Below are positions 25,709-34,608 of a stretch of 64,000 bases of DNA, in pieces. The notes below the pieces were generated by a model that saw nothing but the letters and a program-made list of their open reading frames with translations, ran no database searches and was not told the origin of the DNA. Position 1 is the first letter of the stretch. Each line of letters opens with the position of its first letter. Source of the DNA: Rhizobium sophorae (GTDB lineage: Bacteria; Pseudomonadota; Alphaproteobacteria; Rhizobiales; Rhizobiaceae); NCBI RefSeq assembly GCF_013087515.1, contig NZ_JABFCN010000031.1, positions 1-64,000 on the forward strand. The letters are read 5' to 3'. The position numbers were made by a program, and so were the translations under genes.

Positions 25709-25724
25709 GGGGAAGACCTTTGGG

Positions 25725-26201
25725 TTACATCTTCATTTTTGGATCCATGCTTTGCATGGATTCGGCGGGGGTATTCTCCGGTGCGACCTGGGTGGGGGCG
25801 GCGTCGGATGGGGGAAGCGGATCGCCGATCGCAAGCTTCATGGCTGCGATCTCCTGTTGCTGATCCACGATGATTTCCTGCGCAATGCGCTTGAGCTGTT
25901 CGTTCTTGCCGTATTTCAGGACGGCCAGCGCCATGTCGATGGCGCCTTGGTGATGGGGCGTCATCATCGCCACGAAGTCACGATCGACATCGCCGGTCGG
26001 CTTGACCTCCATGTCCGCCATCATCTTGTCCATCGCCGCATCATTCTCGGCGAGATAGGCAGCCTCCGAGCCGGCGTCGGCGGCCTGTAAGGTCGCGTGA
26101 TCGTGCTGTGCCGGATCATGGGCAAATGCTGTGTATGCCTCGGCTGCAACCAGGATGGCGGCTGCAAGGGCCGTCGATTTTCGGGGGAACCAGATGTTCA
26201 T
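25725..26201 (-). CDS. DUF305 (CopM-like) periplasmic protein
   Basis: A 158-residue exported protein with signal peptide to about AYTAFA. The ferritin-like DUF305 domain carries NDAAMDKMMADM, DRDFVAMMTPHHQGAIDMAL and VDQQQEIAAMKLAI, rich in Met and His. Cyanobacterial CopM, a DUF305 relative, binds copper in the periplasm, so metal binding is likely. It is the first gene of the DUF305/propeller/ECF/anti-sigma operon, directly behind an ECF-type promoter and a CopC relic. Confidence 0.9.
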   Translation of the reverse strand: MNIWFPRKSTALAAAILVAAEAYTAFAHDPAQHDHATLQAADAGSEAAYLAENDAAMDKMMADMEVKPTGDVDRDFVAMMTPHHQGAIDMALAVLKYGKNEQLKRIAQEIIVDQQQEIAAMKLAIGDPLPPSDAAPTQVAPENTPAESMQSMDPKMKM

Positions 26202-26228
26202 CGACTTCTTCCTTCTTGTTACATCGAG

Positions 26229-26257
26229 GTAGACACCCGAGCTTGATGCCTATTCCC
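26229..26257 (-). promoter_or_regulatory. ECF-type promoter for the DUF305-propeller-sigma operon
   Basis: On the minus strand GGGAATA (26257-26251) and GTCTAC (26234-26229) are separated by 16 bases and lie 28 bases upstream of the DUF305 start. GGAA-type -35 and GTC-type -10 elements with 16-17 bases between them are the hallmark of ECF promoters. The downstream ECF gene is the natural candidate to use it. Confidence 0.6.
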
Positions 26258-26272
26258 GAAGGGAGAGATTTT

Positions 26273-26368
26273 TTACGCGGTCTCAGAGGAACTGAGATAT
26301 GCGTGTGCGAAGGCGGCGCTTGAAAAACCGCAAATCGCGATCGAAAGAGCGGCTGGAATGCTATGCGC
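26273..26368 (-). pseudogene. CopC-like copper protein, N-terminal relic
   Basis: The minus strand encodes SIPAALSIAICGFSSAAFAH followed by AYLSSSETA and a stop: a signal peptide and the first mature residues of a CopC/YobA-type periplasmic copper protein, whose N-terminal His is a copper ligand. The ATG at 26368 is in a different frame, and only ~30 codons remain. The context beside DUF305 suggests a former copper cluster. Confidence 0.5.
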
Positions 26369-26514
26369 ATTGTGTTGTCCTTTTGGAGGGATCGCTGTTC
26401 GTGTCAGCACCTCGGTAGACATCGCCAAGCCGAATTTATTCCTGGCTGTGACATTGAACTGTCGCCCGTACGTCATTCCAGCTTCCGGAGCATCCAATCT
26501 TAGCCGCAGCTCCA

Positions 26515-27401
26515 TCGCGACAGTGCCGATGTTACTCGCGACTGCGAGCGCGTCCTGGTTACGCTCTTCAGCGGCCTCGGCCCCTGGCGTGATTCCGTCT
26601 TTCTGGTCGGTGGGCTGGCACCGCGCTACATCGTCACCAAGCGGCCGCCTGACGTCCCGCCTCATGCAGGAACCGGCGATATCGATGTCGTCGTCGATCT
26701 GTCGATCCTCGCCGACACAGAGGCATACCGGACGCTCGAGCAGAACCTCAAAAAAAATAGGTTTCGAGCGTGCGCAAAATGACAAGGGCAATAAGGTCTG
26801 GTGTTGGCAGACCATGACCGAGCACGGTATTCTCGTCATTCTGGAGTTCTTGGCAGAGGATCCGAAGCTCCGGGGTGGCGCATTGCAGGAACTGCTGACG
26901 GAAGGAAATGTTTCTGCGGTGAATATGCCTCACGCGTTGCTCGTGTTCGGGCCCCATGATCGGATGGAAGTGACCGCTGATCTGTTGGGTTAAAAAGGCC
27001 GCTCGACAGAATCCATCCCCTACGCCGATATCGTGGCATTCACATGCCTCAAGGCGTTTGCCTTTGATCACCGGCGTGAGCGCAAAGATGCGCACGATCT
27101 CGTCTACTGCCTCGAACACGGAGAAGGCGGGCTCGCCGGTGCAATCGCCAAATTCCAAGAGGCTCTGAAAGGCAAGGATCGGGAGGTCATCGAACGTGCC
27201 CTGACGCTATTGCTCACCCGATTTTGTGATCCGGAGCCAGACGAAGGCTACCTGCGCGAAGGCAACGTTGCCGTGGCGCAATTCAAAATTGAAGGTGCTG
27301 CAGAAGACATGTAAATCAAAGAAGCCCGGATTTTGCGCCAGCGTGCCGTCAATGACATCATGCTCGAGTTTTTAAGCGCTCTTAGTATTGCGTTCAAGTG
27401 A
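26515..27401 (+). pseudogene. nucleotidyltransferase-fold (AbiEii-like) gene with frameshift and two stops
   Basis: Joined across lesions the plus strand reads WRDSVFLVGGLAPRYIVTKR, HAGTGDIDVVVDLSILADTE, GFERAQNDKGNKVW, then YADIVAFTCLKAFAFDHRRE, RKDAHDLVYCLEHGEGGLAG and ARILRQRAVNDIMLEFLSAL. GGLAPRY plus GTGDIDVVVD is a nucleotidyltransferase G-S/T-x-D-x-D motif. Lesions: an extra A in the run at 26750-26757, a TAA at 26991 and a TAA at 27312. It is not near a partner antitoxin gene. Confidence 0.65.
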
Positions 27402-27607
27402 TGCGCTGAGCGCGGGATCTCGTTACCTGGATGAAGTTATCAGGTGTAGGCCTCTCACATCGTTCAAGGCGGGCATTTTGCACGACTCGATGATCGCCCA
27501 CCGCTTCGCAGGTTATGGCGTTGCCGACGAAGATCTCAAACGCACTTCTTAGCTGACACCTTGACCGCAGGACCATTGCTCCATCGGCAAAAATAACGCA
27601 GGCGTCG
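27402..27607. other. intergenic, nothing recognised
   Basis: No gene or hairpin of note; only the end of the slipin gene's transcript is expected here. Confidence 0.4.
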
Positions 27608-28372
27608 TCATCGGTCCGGTTTGGGCGGCATCAAATTGCCGAACTCCATCGGAAATGGAAATATGATCGTCGAGGTTTTTTCGCCGGCGATGACGTTCAA
27701 TGTACTCAAATAACGAAGTTGCATGGCCTCGGGTTGCCTGGCGAGGATTTCGGCTGCTTCAAGCAGTTTGGCTGCAGCCTGCTGCTCGCCTTCGGCATTG
27801 ATGATCTTGGCGCGCCGCTCGCGCTCGGCTTCCGCCTGACGGGCAATTGCACGGATCATCGATTCGTTGATGTCGACATGTTTGATCTCCACATTGGCGA
27901 CCTTGATGCCCCAGGCATCGGTCTGGGCGTCGAGAATTTCCTGAATGTCGATGTTGAGCTTGTCGCGTTCCGCCAGCATCTCGTCGAGGTCATGCTTGCC
28001 GAGCACCGAGCGCAGTGTCGTCTGGGCGAGCTGGCTCGTCGCCATCATGAAGTCCTCGACCTGGATCGTCGACCTCTCGGGATCGACGACCCTGAAATAG
28101 ATCACCGCGCTGACGCGGACCGAAACATTGTCATGCGAAATGACATCCTGGCCGGGTACGTCGAGCACCCGCGTGCGCAAGTCGACCCGCATCATCTGCT
28201 GGACATAGGGGATGAGCAGGATCAAGCCGGGCCCCTTGACACCGGTGAAACGGCCAAGCGTGAAAACCACGCCGCGTTCGTATTCCCGCAGGATCTTGAT
28301 CGCAGATGCGACGACGACGAGCAGAATAAAGATGATCACAAGATAGAAGGCGAGATCTGCAAACATCCCCAT
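27608..28372 (-). CDS. slipin/stomatin (SPFH-domain membrane protein)
   Basis: A 254-residue slipin. One membrane helix at residues ~6-26 (LAFYLVIIFILLVVVASAIK) is followed by the SPFH domain: EYERGVVFTLGRFTGVKGPG, RVDLRTRVLDVPGQDVISHD, TTLRSVLGKHDLDEMLAERD and the coiled-coil IARQAEAERERRAKIINAEG. Slipins form oligomeric rings at lipid microdomains and pair with an NfeD-type protease, here the gene 28 bases upstream on the same strand. Full length. Confidence 0.93.
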   Translation of the reverse strand: MGMFADLAFYLVIIFILLVVVASAIKILREYERGVVFTLGRFTGVKGPGLILLIPYVQQMMRVDLRTRVLDVPGQDVISHDNVSVRVSAVIYFRVVDPERSTIQVEDFMMATSQLAQTTLRSVLGKHDLDEMLAERDKLNIDIQEILDAQTDAWGIKVANVEIKHVDINESMIRAIARQAEAERERRAKIINAEGEQQAAAKLLEAAEILARQPEAMQLRYLSTLNVIAGEKTSTIIFPFPMEFGNLMPPKPDR

Positions 28373-28400
28373 GACTTTTCCTCCTGCATTCTGCAGGCCG

Positions 28401-29798
28401 TTAGGCCTCCTGCGAACTGCGGACCACTTCGAGCGTCAACCCGTCCCGGCCGGTCACTTTCACGCGGTCGCCAGCGGCAAGCGGCTCAGTTGAAACGGCC
28501 TTCCAGCGCTCGCCGTGGGCGAGGACGTAGCCCGAGATGCCCGTCCAGCTGTCGACCTTGCCTGAAATTCCGATCATCTGCTCACTGCCGGTGACGACAT
28601 CGTGCCGGCGCGAGATGAAGGCGAGACGGGCAATGACAAGGCTAAGAGCGAGGCAGGCGACGGCGATTGCGCCAAGCGCCGGCCAGGAAACCTTAAGCCC
28701 GGGTATGTCCGTGTCGAACAAGATGGTAGCGCCGAGCACCAGTGCGATGCCGCCGCCGACGCCGAGTGCGCCGAAGGACGGCGAATGCGCCTCGGCCACC
28801 GTCAGACCCACGCCGAGAATGATCAGCCCGAGGCCTGCAAAACTCACCGGCAGCAAGGCCAAAGCATAGAGACCAAGCAGCAGGCAGATGCCGCCGATCG
28901 TTCCCGGCACCAGGGTCCCGGGCGTCAGAAATTCAAAGATCAGGCCGTAGATACCGACCATCATCAAGATCAGCGCGATGTTCGGATCGGTGATCACCGA
29001 AAGCAGGCGGGTTCGCCAGTCCGGTTCAAGTTCTTGGACGATGAGACCCGATGTTTCGAGCCGGGCATCCGTTTGACCGACCCGCACGACCCGGCCCTGC
29101 GCCTGTGCCAGGAGATCGTTTATATCGGCCGCCGCGAAATCTATGACCTTCTCACGCAGAGCTGCGGCAGAGGAAAGGCTCGCGGCCTCGCGCACGGCGC
29201 GCTCCGCCCAGTCGGCGTTACGATTGCGCAGTTCCGCAAGCCCGCGGATATAGGCCACCGCATCGTTGATCGCCTTTGCCTCGCCGGCATCGCGCGGCAC
29301 TTGCCGCTGCTTCCCGGTCGTATCAGGGCTGTCGTTCCGGTCATCATCGGATGGGCGGCCGCCAATTGCGATCGGCGTCGCCGCACCCAGATTGGTGCCC
29401 GGTGCCATTGCCGCGATATGGCTTGCGTAAAGAATATAGGTGCCGGCGCTGGCGGCTCGCGCTCCGCTGGGTGCAACGAAACTCGCGACCGGTATCGTGG
29501 AGGCAAGGATCGCACGAATGATATCGCGCATCGACGTGTCGAGACCGCCGGGCGTGTCGATCTGCAGGACAACCAGGCTGGCGCCACGTTCATTGGCCCG
29601 TTGAAGGCCGCGTCTTACATAGTCGGCCGTCGCCGGGCCAATCGCCCCGTTCATCTTCAGGACTATAGCGACACGCTCAGCTTCGGATGCGGCCGTCGCC
29701 AGGCCCAAAACCGAGAACAACGTCAGCAGCAAAGCAAGGATTGACGGCATCCACCGCCAAAGCTCCAAACGCCACACAATCGTCCGCCGGACTTTCAT
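28401..29798 (-). CDS. nfeD: NfeD-family membrane-bound serine protease (long form)
   Basis: A 465-residue NfeD1b protein. After a signal/anchor comes a ClpP-like protease domain: QIDTPGGLDTSMRDIIRAIL, then FVAPSGARAASAGTYILYAS with the nucleophile Ser, and a lysine in the helix GEAKAINDAVAYIRGL. Four or more membrane helices follow (IALILMMVGIYGLIFEFLTP, ICLLLGLYALALLPVSFAGL), and a C-terminal OB-fold NfeD domain ends the protein. It would cleave slipin C termini, as shown for the Pyrococcus PH1510/PH1511 pair. It is upstream of slipin in a two-gene operon. Confidence 0.93.
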   Translation of the reverse strand: MKVRRTIVWRLELWRWMPSILALLLTLFSVLGLATAASEAERVAIVLKMNGAIGPATADYVRRGLQRANERGASLVVLQIDTPGGLDTSMRDIIRAILASTIPVASFVAPSGARAASAGTYILYASHIAAMAPGTNLGAATPIAIGGRPSDDDRNDSPDTTGKQRQVPRDAGEAKAINDAVAYIRGLAELRNRNADWAERAVREAASLSSAAALREKVIDFAAADINDLLAQAQGRVVRVGQTDARLETSGLIVQELEPDWRTRLLSVITDPNIALILMMVGIYGLIFEFLTPGTLVPGTIGGICLLLGLYALALLPVSFAGLGLIILGVGLTVAEAHSPSFGALGVGGGIALVLGATILFDTDIPGLKVSWPALGAIAVACLALSLVIARLAFISRRHDVVTGSEQMIGISGKVDSWTGISGYVLAHGERWKAVSTEPLAAGDRVKVTGRDGLTLEVVRSSQEA

Positions 29799-29853
29799 AT
29801 TTTGAAATATATGGCAGAACTACGAAACGGTAAGAGACAAGTCTTTTCTCTGC

Positions 29854-29905
29854 CCGCATGCGCTCGATGTGGAGCGGCAGAAAATAGCCGGTGACGGTGT
29901 AGGTC
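29854..29905 (-). pseudogene. 52-bp relic of a LysR gene, near-copy of 61954-62005
   Basis: The minus strand encodes YTVTGYFLPLHIERMR; the LysR protein at 61390-62298 has YTVIGYFLPLHIERMR. The first 30 bases (29854-29883) are identical to 61954-61983 and the next 22 differ at about five places. Only this piece survives between nfeD and the IS6 relic, so a paralogous LysR gene was almost wholly deleted here. Confidence 0.8.
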
Positions 29906-29913
29906 ACCCGCGA

Positions 29914-30620
29914 GGCACCGTAAAGTTAACCTGTCGGCGATCGATCTTTGCGATCTTTGCGATCTTTCAGCATGAGCCAAGTCCCTCGTGATCGCCTTTA
30001 TCGCCGCCATAGGTTTCCAGCTGAAGTGATTGCCCATGCCGTGTGGCTCTAGCTTCGTTTTCCGCACAGCCTGCGCATGGTCGAAGATCTTCTGGCGGCG
30101 CGTGGGATCATCGTTTCGCACCAGACCGTGCGTCTCTGGGTGGAGAAATTCGGCAGGCATTTCGCCAATGACATCCGGAGGCGATCCGTTTGCAAGCTCG
30201 GCGACAAATGGTACCTCGATGAGGTTGTCATCACGATCGCCGGCAAGAAACACTGGCTTTGGCGCGCTGTCGATCAGGACGGTTTTGTTCTCGACGTGCT
30301 GGTGCAGAGCCGCCGCAACATCAAGGCCGCCAAACGCCTTATGCGAAAGCTTATGAAAGGACAGGGGCACCCGCCGCGCGTCATAATCACCGACAAGCTG
30401 CGATCCTATGGTGCGGCAAAGCGCGACATCATGCCCGGCGTCGAACATCGCTCACACAAAGGGCTGAACAACCGGGCGGAGAATTCCCATCAACCGACCC
30501 GGCGGCGAGAACGGATCATGAAGGGCTTCAAGTCAGCCCGACATCTCCAGCGTTTCGTTTCAATTCATGACCCTGTCGCCAACCTTTTCCACATTCCGCG
30601 CCACGAGATCTCATCAGACC
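29914..30620 (+). mobile_element. IS6-family relic, transposase with premature stop
   Basis: A transposase gene starts at ATG 29972 (YRRHRFPAEVIAHAVWL), meets TAG at codon 27 (30050), then continues LRFPHSLRMVEDLLAARGII with the full DDE core: GDKWYLDEVVITIAGKKHWL, VIITDKLRSYGAAKRD, GLNNRAENSHQP. The end RFVSIHDPVANLFHI runs into other sequence near 30620. A left terminal repeat GGCACCGTAAAGTTAAC is seen near 29914; no right end is found. It is a different IS6 from that at 16964. Confidence 0.8.
29943..29967 (+). repeat. GATCTTTGC tandem repeat, 2.8 copies
   Basis: Two full units of GATCTTTGC and a partial third lie just before the relic transposase start. Likely slippage within the IS leader. 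Confidence 0.8.
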
Positions 30621-30860
30621 ATCACCGCGAACTGAGAATCGAAGCCACGGCTCATCACGACTTGGATAAAGCGCTCGACGTCAGCGGATGTGCTGAACAT
30701 GCCAAGGGAGATACGTACGCCGTCTCGCTCGGGAGAAACGCGGACGCCATGTGATGCTAGATATTCCATCCACTCGTCAGCAGGCATTGCAGCAACATAG
30801 ATATGAGGGGCGCGGCGAGCTGCGGGTGGATCGTAGAGGTCTGCGTATCGGCGAACCTTT
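30614..30860 (-). pseudogene. class V PLP-aminotransferase, C-terminal relic
   Basis: The minus strand reads YADLYDPPAARRAPHIYVAA, MPADEWMEYLASHGVRVSPE, RDGVRISLGMFSTSADVERF, then a stop at 30614. HGVRVS...VRISLGMFST.ADVERF is the C-terminal small-domain ending of class V aminotransferase/cysteine-desulfurase-like enzymes. The pyridoxal-lysine domain is missing. It overlaps the end of the IS6 relic head to tail. Confidence 0.55.
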
Positions 30861-31044
30861 GTCGCAGTTCCGGGGCGTGCTAACCCGGACGCCGGAATAT
30901 CTGGGTTCCAAGGACCCCCAGCTGGAAGACGGTCGCAGCGGAGTAAATTTGTGGAAAGAACGGACCGCAAAGGAAGGAAGGCGATCGCAAGCGGCATCTT
31001 CGGACAGCTAAGCATGGCCTCTCCTAACGGAAGGTGCGCGGCGA

Positions 31045-32601
31045 TTACAGCTGCGACTCGAGAGGCAGCCACTTGATCAGCCAGGCTGTAACGCGCCGAG
31101 CGATACCGGCATCCGGTTCGCTCCGGAGGAGCATGTGTTTCCCGTCGACGACTTTAAGCCAGCGCACGGCTCCCTTGTCGAGCCTTACGGGATAGCTCAG
31201 ATCCGTCTGGCTCTCGTCGGCGAATATCGCATCCATTCGCTCGACCAGATACGGTGACTCGAACAGGACGCCCATCTCGGTGTTTAAGGATACAGACCTG
31301 GGATCAAGATTGAGAGATCCGATGAAGCCATATCTGCCATCCCTGGCAAAAGCCTTCGTGTGAAGGCTGGCCCGCTTGGAACCGCGCAAGGAGAAGGATC
31401 CCATGTCGGTGATCGATTTCAGCTCGTAGAGCGCAATGCCGGCTTTCAGCAGGGCGGGGCGGTAGCGCGAATATCCTGCGTGAACTGCGGCGACGTCGGT
31501 AGCTGCGAGCGAGTTTGTCAGGACGGAAACGTCGACTCCTTTGTTGCGGAGCTTTGTCAGGGCCTCGACGCCGCGTTCGCCGGGGATGAAGTAAGGCGAG
31601 GTGATATGGATGAACTCGGTCGTACCCGTGATGACGGGCAGCAGCGTTTCCATCAAAGTGTTTTGCCCGTTGCGCAGCTTGCCCGCAGCTTTTTCTGGGG
31701 GATCGGCCAGAAGGTCCACTTTATCGACCCATATGTAAGTGTCTTCGGCGACAGCGTCCTTCAGTGACGTTCCGTTTTGAACCCACTCCAGATAAGGCCG
31801 GGCACGCTGCTCGAGGTGAAGGCGTTCCATATTACGGCGGAGCTTCTTCAGCTTGTTGGTTCGGCGAGACAGGAGCGCGCGCACGGGCACGGAAACCGAA
31901 CTGTTCCAGAAGTCATCGAACATACGCTCCGTCTTCGCAACAGCTTGACCGACCATCACGAGATCAAAATCCCGGAAGTTGGCGTCTTCGCCCGCATCGA
32001 AATACGGATCGCCGATATTGCGTCCCCCCACCATCGCGATCCGGCCGTCTGCAATCCATGCCTTGTTGTGCATGCGACGGTTGACGCTTCGAAACCGCAA
32101 GGCCATCTCGAGGCCGCGGCGAAGGATATTTTCCCGTGCCTTCGTGGGATTGAAGAGCCGCAAATCAATATTCGGATGGCAGTCTATCGCATAGAAGATC
32201 TTGTCGGACATGGAGACGCCGAGGTCGTCGAGAAGGATCCTCACGCGTACGCCACGGTCAGCGGCAGCGACGACTTCTCTCATGATCAGCATTCCGGTCA
32301 GGTCCGCATTCCACATATAATACATGAGGTCGAGGCTGCGCCCGGCGGAGCGGGCCGCAAGAAGCCGGGCTGCGAACGCTTCCAGGTTGGAGGTGATCAG
32401 GACGAGACCGCTTGCCGCCTCCCGCTCGTGGCAAAGCCTGGTGCCGTATCGGTCGAGTTCAGTGTCTGCAGAGGCGATCTTGAGGACGTGGGAATCGACT
32501 TTCTGGACCCGTTTCAGAAACCCGCCATGGCTTGATGCTGCCAGAGCCCATAGGACGACCAGCGCTACGGTCGCGATGATGGCAATGCTGAACCAACTCA
32601 C
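31045..32601 (-). CDS. phospholipase D/cardiolipin synthase-type protein
   Basis: A 518-residue PLD-superfamily enzyme with an N-terminal membrane anchor (FSIAIIATVALVVLWALAAS). Both HKD motifs are intact: MHNKAWIADGRIAMVGGRNI and LHTKAFARDGRYGFIGSLNL (HxKxxxxD...GG/S-x-N). It is most like PLD-type proteins with two catalytic halves and an unassigned lipid substrate, and could act as a cardiolipin synthase. GTG 32601 is chosen because the anchor begins there; GTG 32649 is an alternative. No operon partner. Confidence 0.85.
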   Translation of the reverse strand: MSWFSIAIIATVALVVLWALAASSHGGFLKRVQKVDSHVLKIASADTELDRYGTRLCHEREAASGLVLITSNLEAFAARLLAARSAGRSLDLMYYMWNADLTGMLIMREVVAAADRGVRVRILLDDLGVSMSDKIFYAIDCHPNIDLRLFNPTKARENILRRGLEMALRFRSVNRRMHNKAWIADGRIAMVGGRNIGDPYFDAGEDANFRDFDLVMVGQAVAKTERMFDDFWNSSVSVPVRALLSRRTNKLKKLRRNMERLHLEQRARPYLEWVQNGTSLKDAVAEDTYIWVDKVDLLADPPEKAAGKLRNGQNTLMETLLPVITGTTEFIHITSPYFIPGERGVEALTKLRNKGVDVSVLTNSLAATDVAAVHAGYSRYRPALLKAGIALYELKSITDMGSFSLRGSKRASLHTKAFARDGRYGFIGSLNLDPRSVSLNTEMGVLFESPYLVERMDAIFADESQTDLSYPVRLDKGAVRWLKVVDGKHMLLRSEPDAGIARRVTAWLIKWLPLESQL

Positions 32602-32789
32602 ATAATACCCCCGAGCCGCGTAGCATCCCGGCACATGGCACAGTTCCACAAATGTGGATATGCCTCAAGGCGTCGCTAAGTCATTGAAGTTGATGCTGTC
32701 GAGATGAACTGTTCCGCATCATCAACGCGTTCGCGCCTTTGACAAACTTTGCCAAAATCGGTTATGTTGCCTTCAAATGGAGGTTATCA

Positions 32790-33008
32790 ATGGCCACGAT
32801 GAAGGATTGGGTGGAGGCCCAGGCCAGGAGCGGGCGATATTCGAATGCTAACGACTACGTGCGCGACCTGATCCGACGCGACCAGACGCGAAACGACAAG
32901 ATCGTCGCCATGCAAAGCTTCGTCGAGGCCGGGCTCCAAAGTGGTGTCGGCATCCGATCAAAGGATGAACTCTTCTCTGAAGCGATGGCTCGTGCCAGCA
33001 AGTCATGA
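32790..33008 (+). CDS. parD: ParD-family antitoxin with short N-terminal deletion
   Basis: A 72-residue ParD: MATMKDWVEAQARSGRYSNA, NDYVRDLIRRDQTRNDKIVA and the toxin-binding tail EAGLQSGVGIRSKDELFSEA. Typical ParD proteins have a beta strand such as NVSLPDP between MATM and KDWVE; it is absent here. That strand makes the DNA-contacting ribbon, so autorepression should be impaired. AGG precedes ATG 32790. It overlaps the remains of parE by 4 bases. Confidence 0.8.
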   Translation: MATMKDWVEAQARSGRYSNANDYVRDLIRRDQTRNDKIVAMQSFVEAGLQSGVGIRSKDELFSEAMARASKS

Positions 33009-33274
33009 GCTTTAAGCTTTCCACCGAAGCGGAAGAGGACATTATTGTGATCGCCGAGCAAGGTGTCCGTATCTTCGGGGCAGCCCAGGCAAAGCGATAC
33101 CACGATGAACTTTTCGCATTATTGACCTGATAGCTGTCAATCCACGCACTGCGCGCGAACGGGATGAGATTGACCCACCCGTTAGAATCCCTTTATCGGA
33201 TCGAAGATGATGGGACAATTTTTGTAATACGAATTCGCCACGCGCATGAAGATTGGGCAAGTGATTCAATTTAG
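33005..33274 (+). pseudogene. ParE-family toxin, frameshifted
   Basis: The ATG at 33005 opens SFKLSTEAEEDIIVIAEQGV and ends prematurely at 33128 after HDELFALLT. Other frames continue LDLIAVNPRTARERDEI, HPLESLYRIEDDGTIFVIRI and RHAHEDWASDSI with a stop at 33272. All ParE elements are present but in at least two frames, so no toxin is made, which fits survival with a defective antitoxin. Confidence 0.75.
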
Positions 33275-33366
33275 CGCACCTCGGATGAAGCTGTGGGATT
33301 TGGTGTGTCTCAGGTTTGAATCGGTTCAAGACCTGAAACCTGCCAGTGCGAAAACCGTTTTGGCAG

Positions 33367-34069
33367 CTACGCCGCTTTCATCTCGTCCAATGCCCTTGCA
33401 AGATTCCTTGACGGGGGCAATCCGAACAGTCGCGCATACTCCCGACTGAACTGGTTCGGGCTTTCATATCCCACGCCATAAGCGATTGAAGTCGCGGAGC
33501 CTTGACCTGCGATCAGTTGGGAGCGTGCATGAAGAAGGCGGACGCGCTTCTGATACTGCAGAGGGCTGAGCGCCGTGACCGCCTTGAAGTGACGATGAAA
33601 CGCCGATACGCTCAACGCTGCCATTTCAGCGAGCGCCTCAACCCTGATTGTCTCGGCAAAATTCTGACGAATCCAGTTGATCGCGATGCTGATACGCGAG
33701 AGCGCCGTGTCGGGCGAGGCGATGTCTCGTAACATCCACCCGAGTGGTCCCTGGAGGACGCGTAACAGGATTTCCCGCTCGTAAACAGGGGAGCACCGCG
33801 ATCTCCTCAGGCTGTTCCATCAGTCGCAACATAGGGATCCAGGCATCAAGAAGATCCTTGTTGACCGGAGCCACCGAAAACCCGGATCCGAACAGTTCAC
33901 TGGACACCTTGACCGGCAGGTCGCGGATCAGACCTGCGACGATGGTTGGGCCGAGTGTCAAGCTGACCGCCAGATAGGGTTCCCCTGCCGCCGAAGGGTG
34001 CACAGACCCGACGGCCGACAGATCTTCATTGCCCGTGTTGAGCGCGAGATGGTGATGGCGGCCGCCCAC
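33367..34069 (-). pseudogene. AraC-family regulator, frameshifted
   Basis: The C-terminal frame (33367-33735) has both AraC HTH units: LAEMAALSVSAFHRHFKAVT and AYGVGYESPNQFSREYARLF. The N-terminal part (GEPYLAVSLTLGPTIVAGLI, DAWIPMLRLMEQPEEIAVL) lies in another frame. The change occurs in the C-rich run near 33791-33795: after EEIAVL the expected PVYEREILLRVLQGPLGWML is one base out. Homology upstream of 34069 is lost. It resembles the intact AraC at 37118. Confidence 0.75.
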
Positions 34070-34224
34070 ACAAACCCGGACTCCGCTCTTTATGCTTCAT
34101 GCGCAGCGGTGCACTCAGCGAGTTGCTTCATCCCACGTGAAAGATACAACGGGGCACCGGTTCGTTATGATTCAGGCGTGGGATCGAAACTGTTCCGGTC
34201 CCCAGGAGCGGTATATTTAGGCAT

Positions 34225-34608
34225 TCAGTTGGGCCCGTTGACCGATATGTATAGCGAAGCGCCCGCCTTTTCGGCCGCTGCCCTCAGGCGCTTGTCTCTA
34301 GTCCATAGGGCCGCGCGTCGGTCGAGAAGTACTGATGCCAGCAAGTGGGCATCTGTGTAACCAATACCCATGCTGAAAATGCTGTGGCGATCGATCATTG
34401 TCATGACTTCTTCGTGCGTTGCAACAACCGCTGAGCGTTGAGCGGCCAGAAAAGCCAATACACTGTCGCGACCCCGAAGGCTGCCGAGCGCGAGTTCGCC
34501 GATTACGCTCGGGTGGCAAAGCAGGCGGTCGTCCTCAATAACCTTACGCAGCTCGGCGTCGACTTGGCGAAAATGATCAATCCAAATCGAGGTATCAGCT
34601 AGTATCAC
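34225..34608 (-). CDS. vapC: VapC-family PIN-domain toxin
   Basis: A 127-residue PIN ribonuclease toxin. The acidic residues are in ILADTSIWIDHFR (first Asp), HPSVIGELALGSL (Glu), and GIGYTDAHLLASVLL with LWTRDKRL (later Asp residues), all four in normal order. It would cleave RNA, usually tRNA. It is coupled to vapB by a 4-base overlap, and is complete. Confidence 0.92.
   Translation of the reverse strand: MILADTSIWIDHFRQVDAELRKVIEDDRLLCHPSVIGELALGSLRGRDSVLAFLAAQRSAVVATHEEVMTMIDRHSIFSMGIGYTDAHLLASVLLDRRAALWTRDKRLRAAAEKAGASLYISVNGPN

Noticed and set aside
28602..29744. 380-codon plus-strand open frame
   Set aside because: It is antisense to nfeD, which has clear protease and membrane motifs; the plus frame is a high-GC shadow.
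29943..29967. GATCTTTGC repeats as a CRISPR or iteron
   Set aside because: Units are only 9 bases, fewer than three copies, no spacers and no rep gene nearby.
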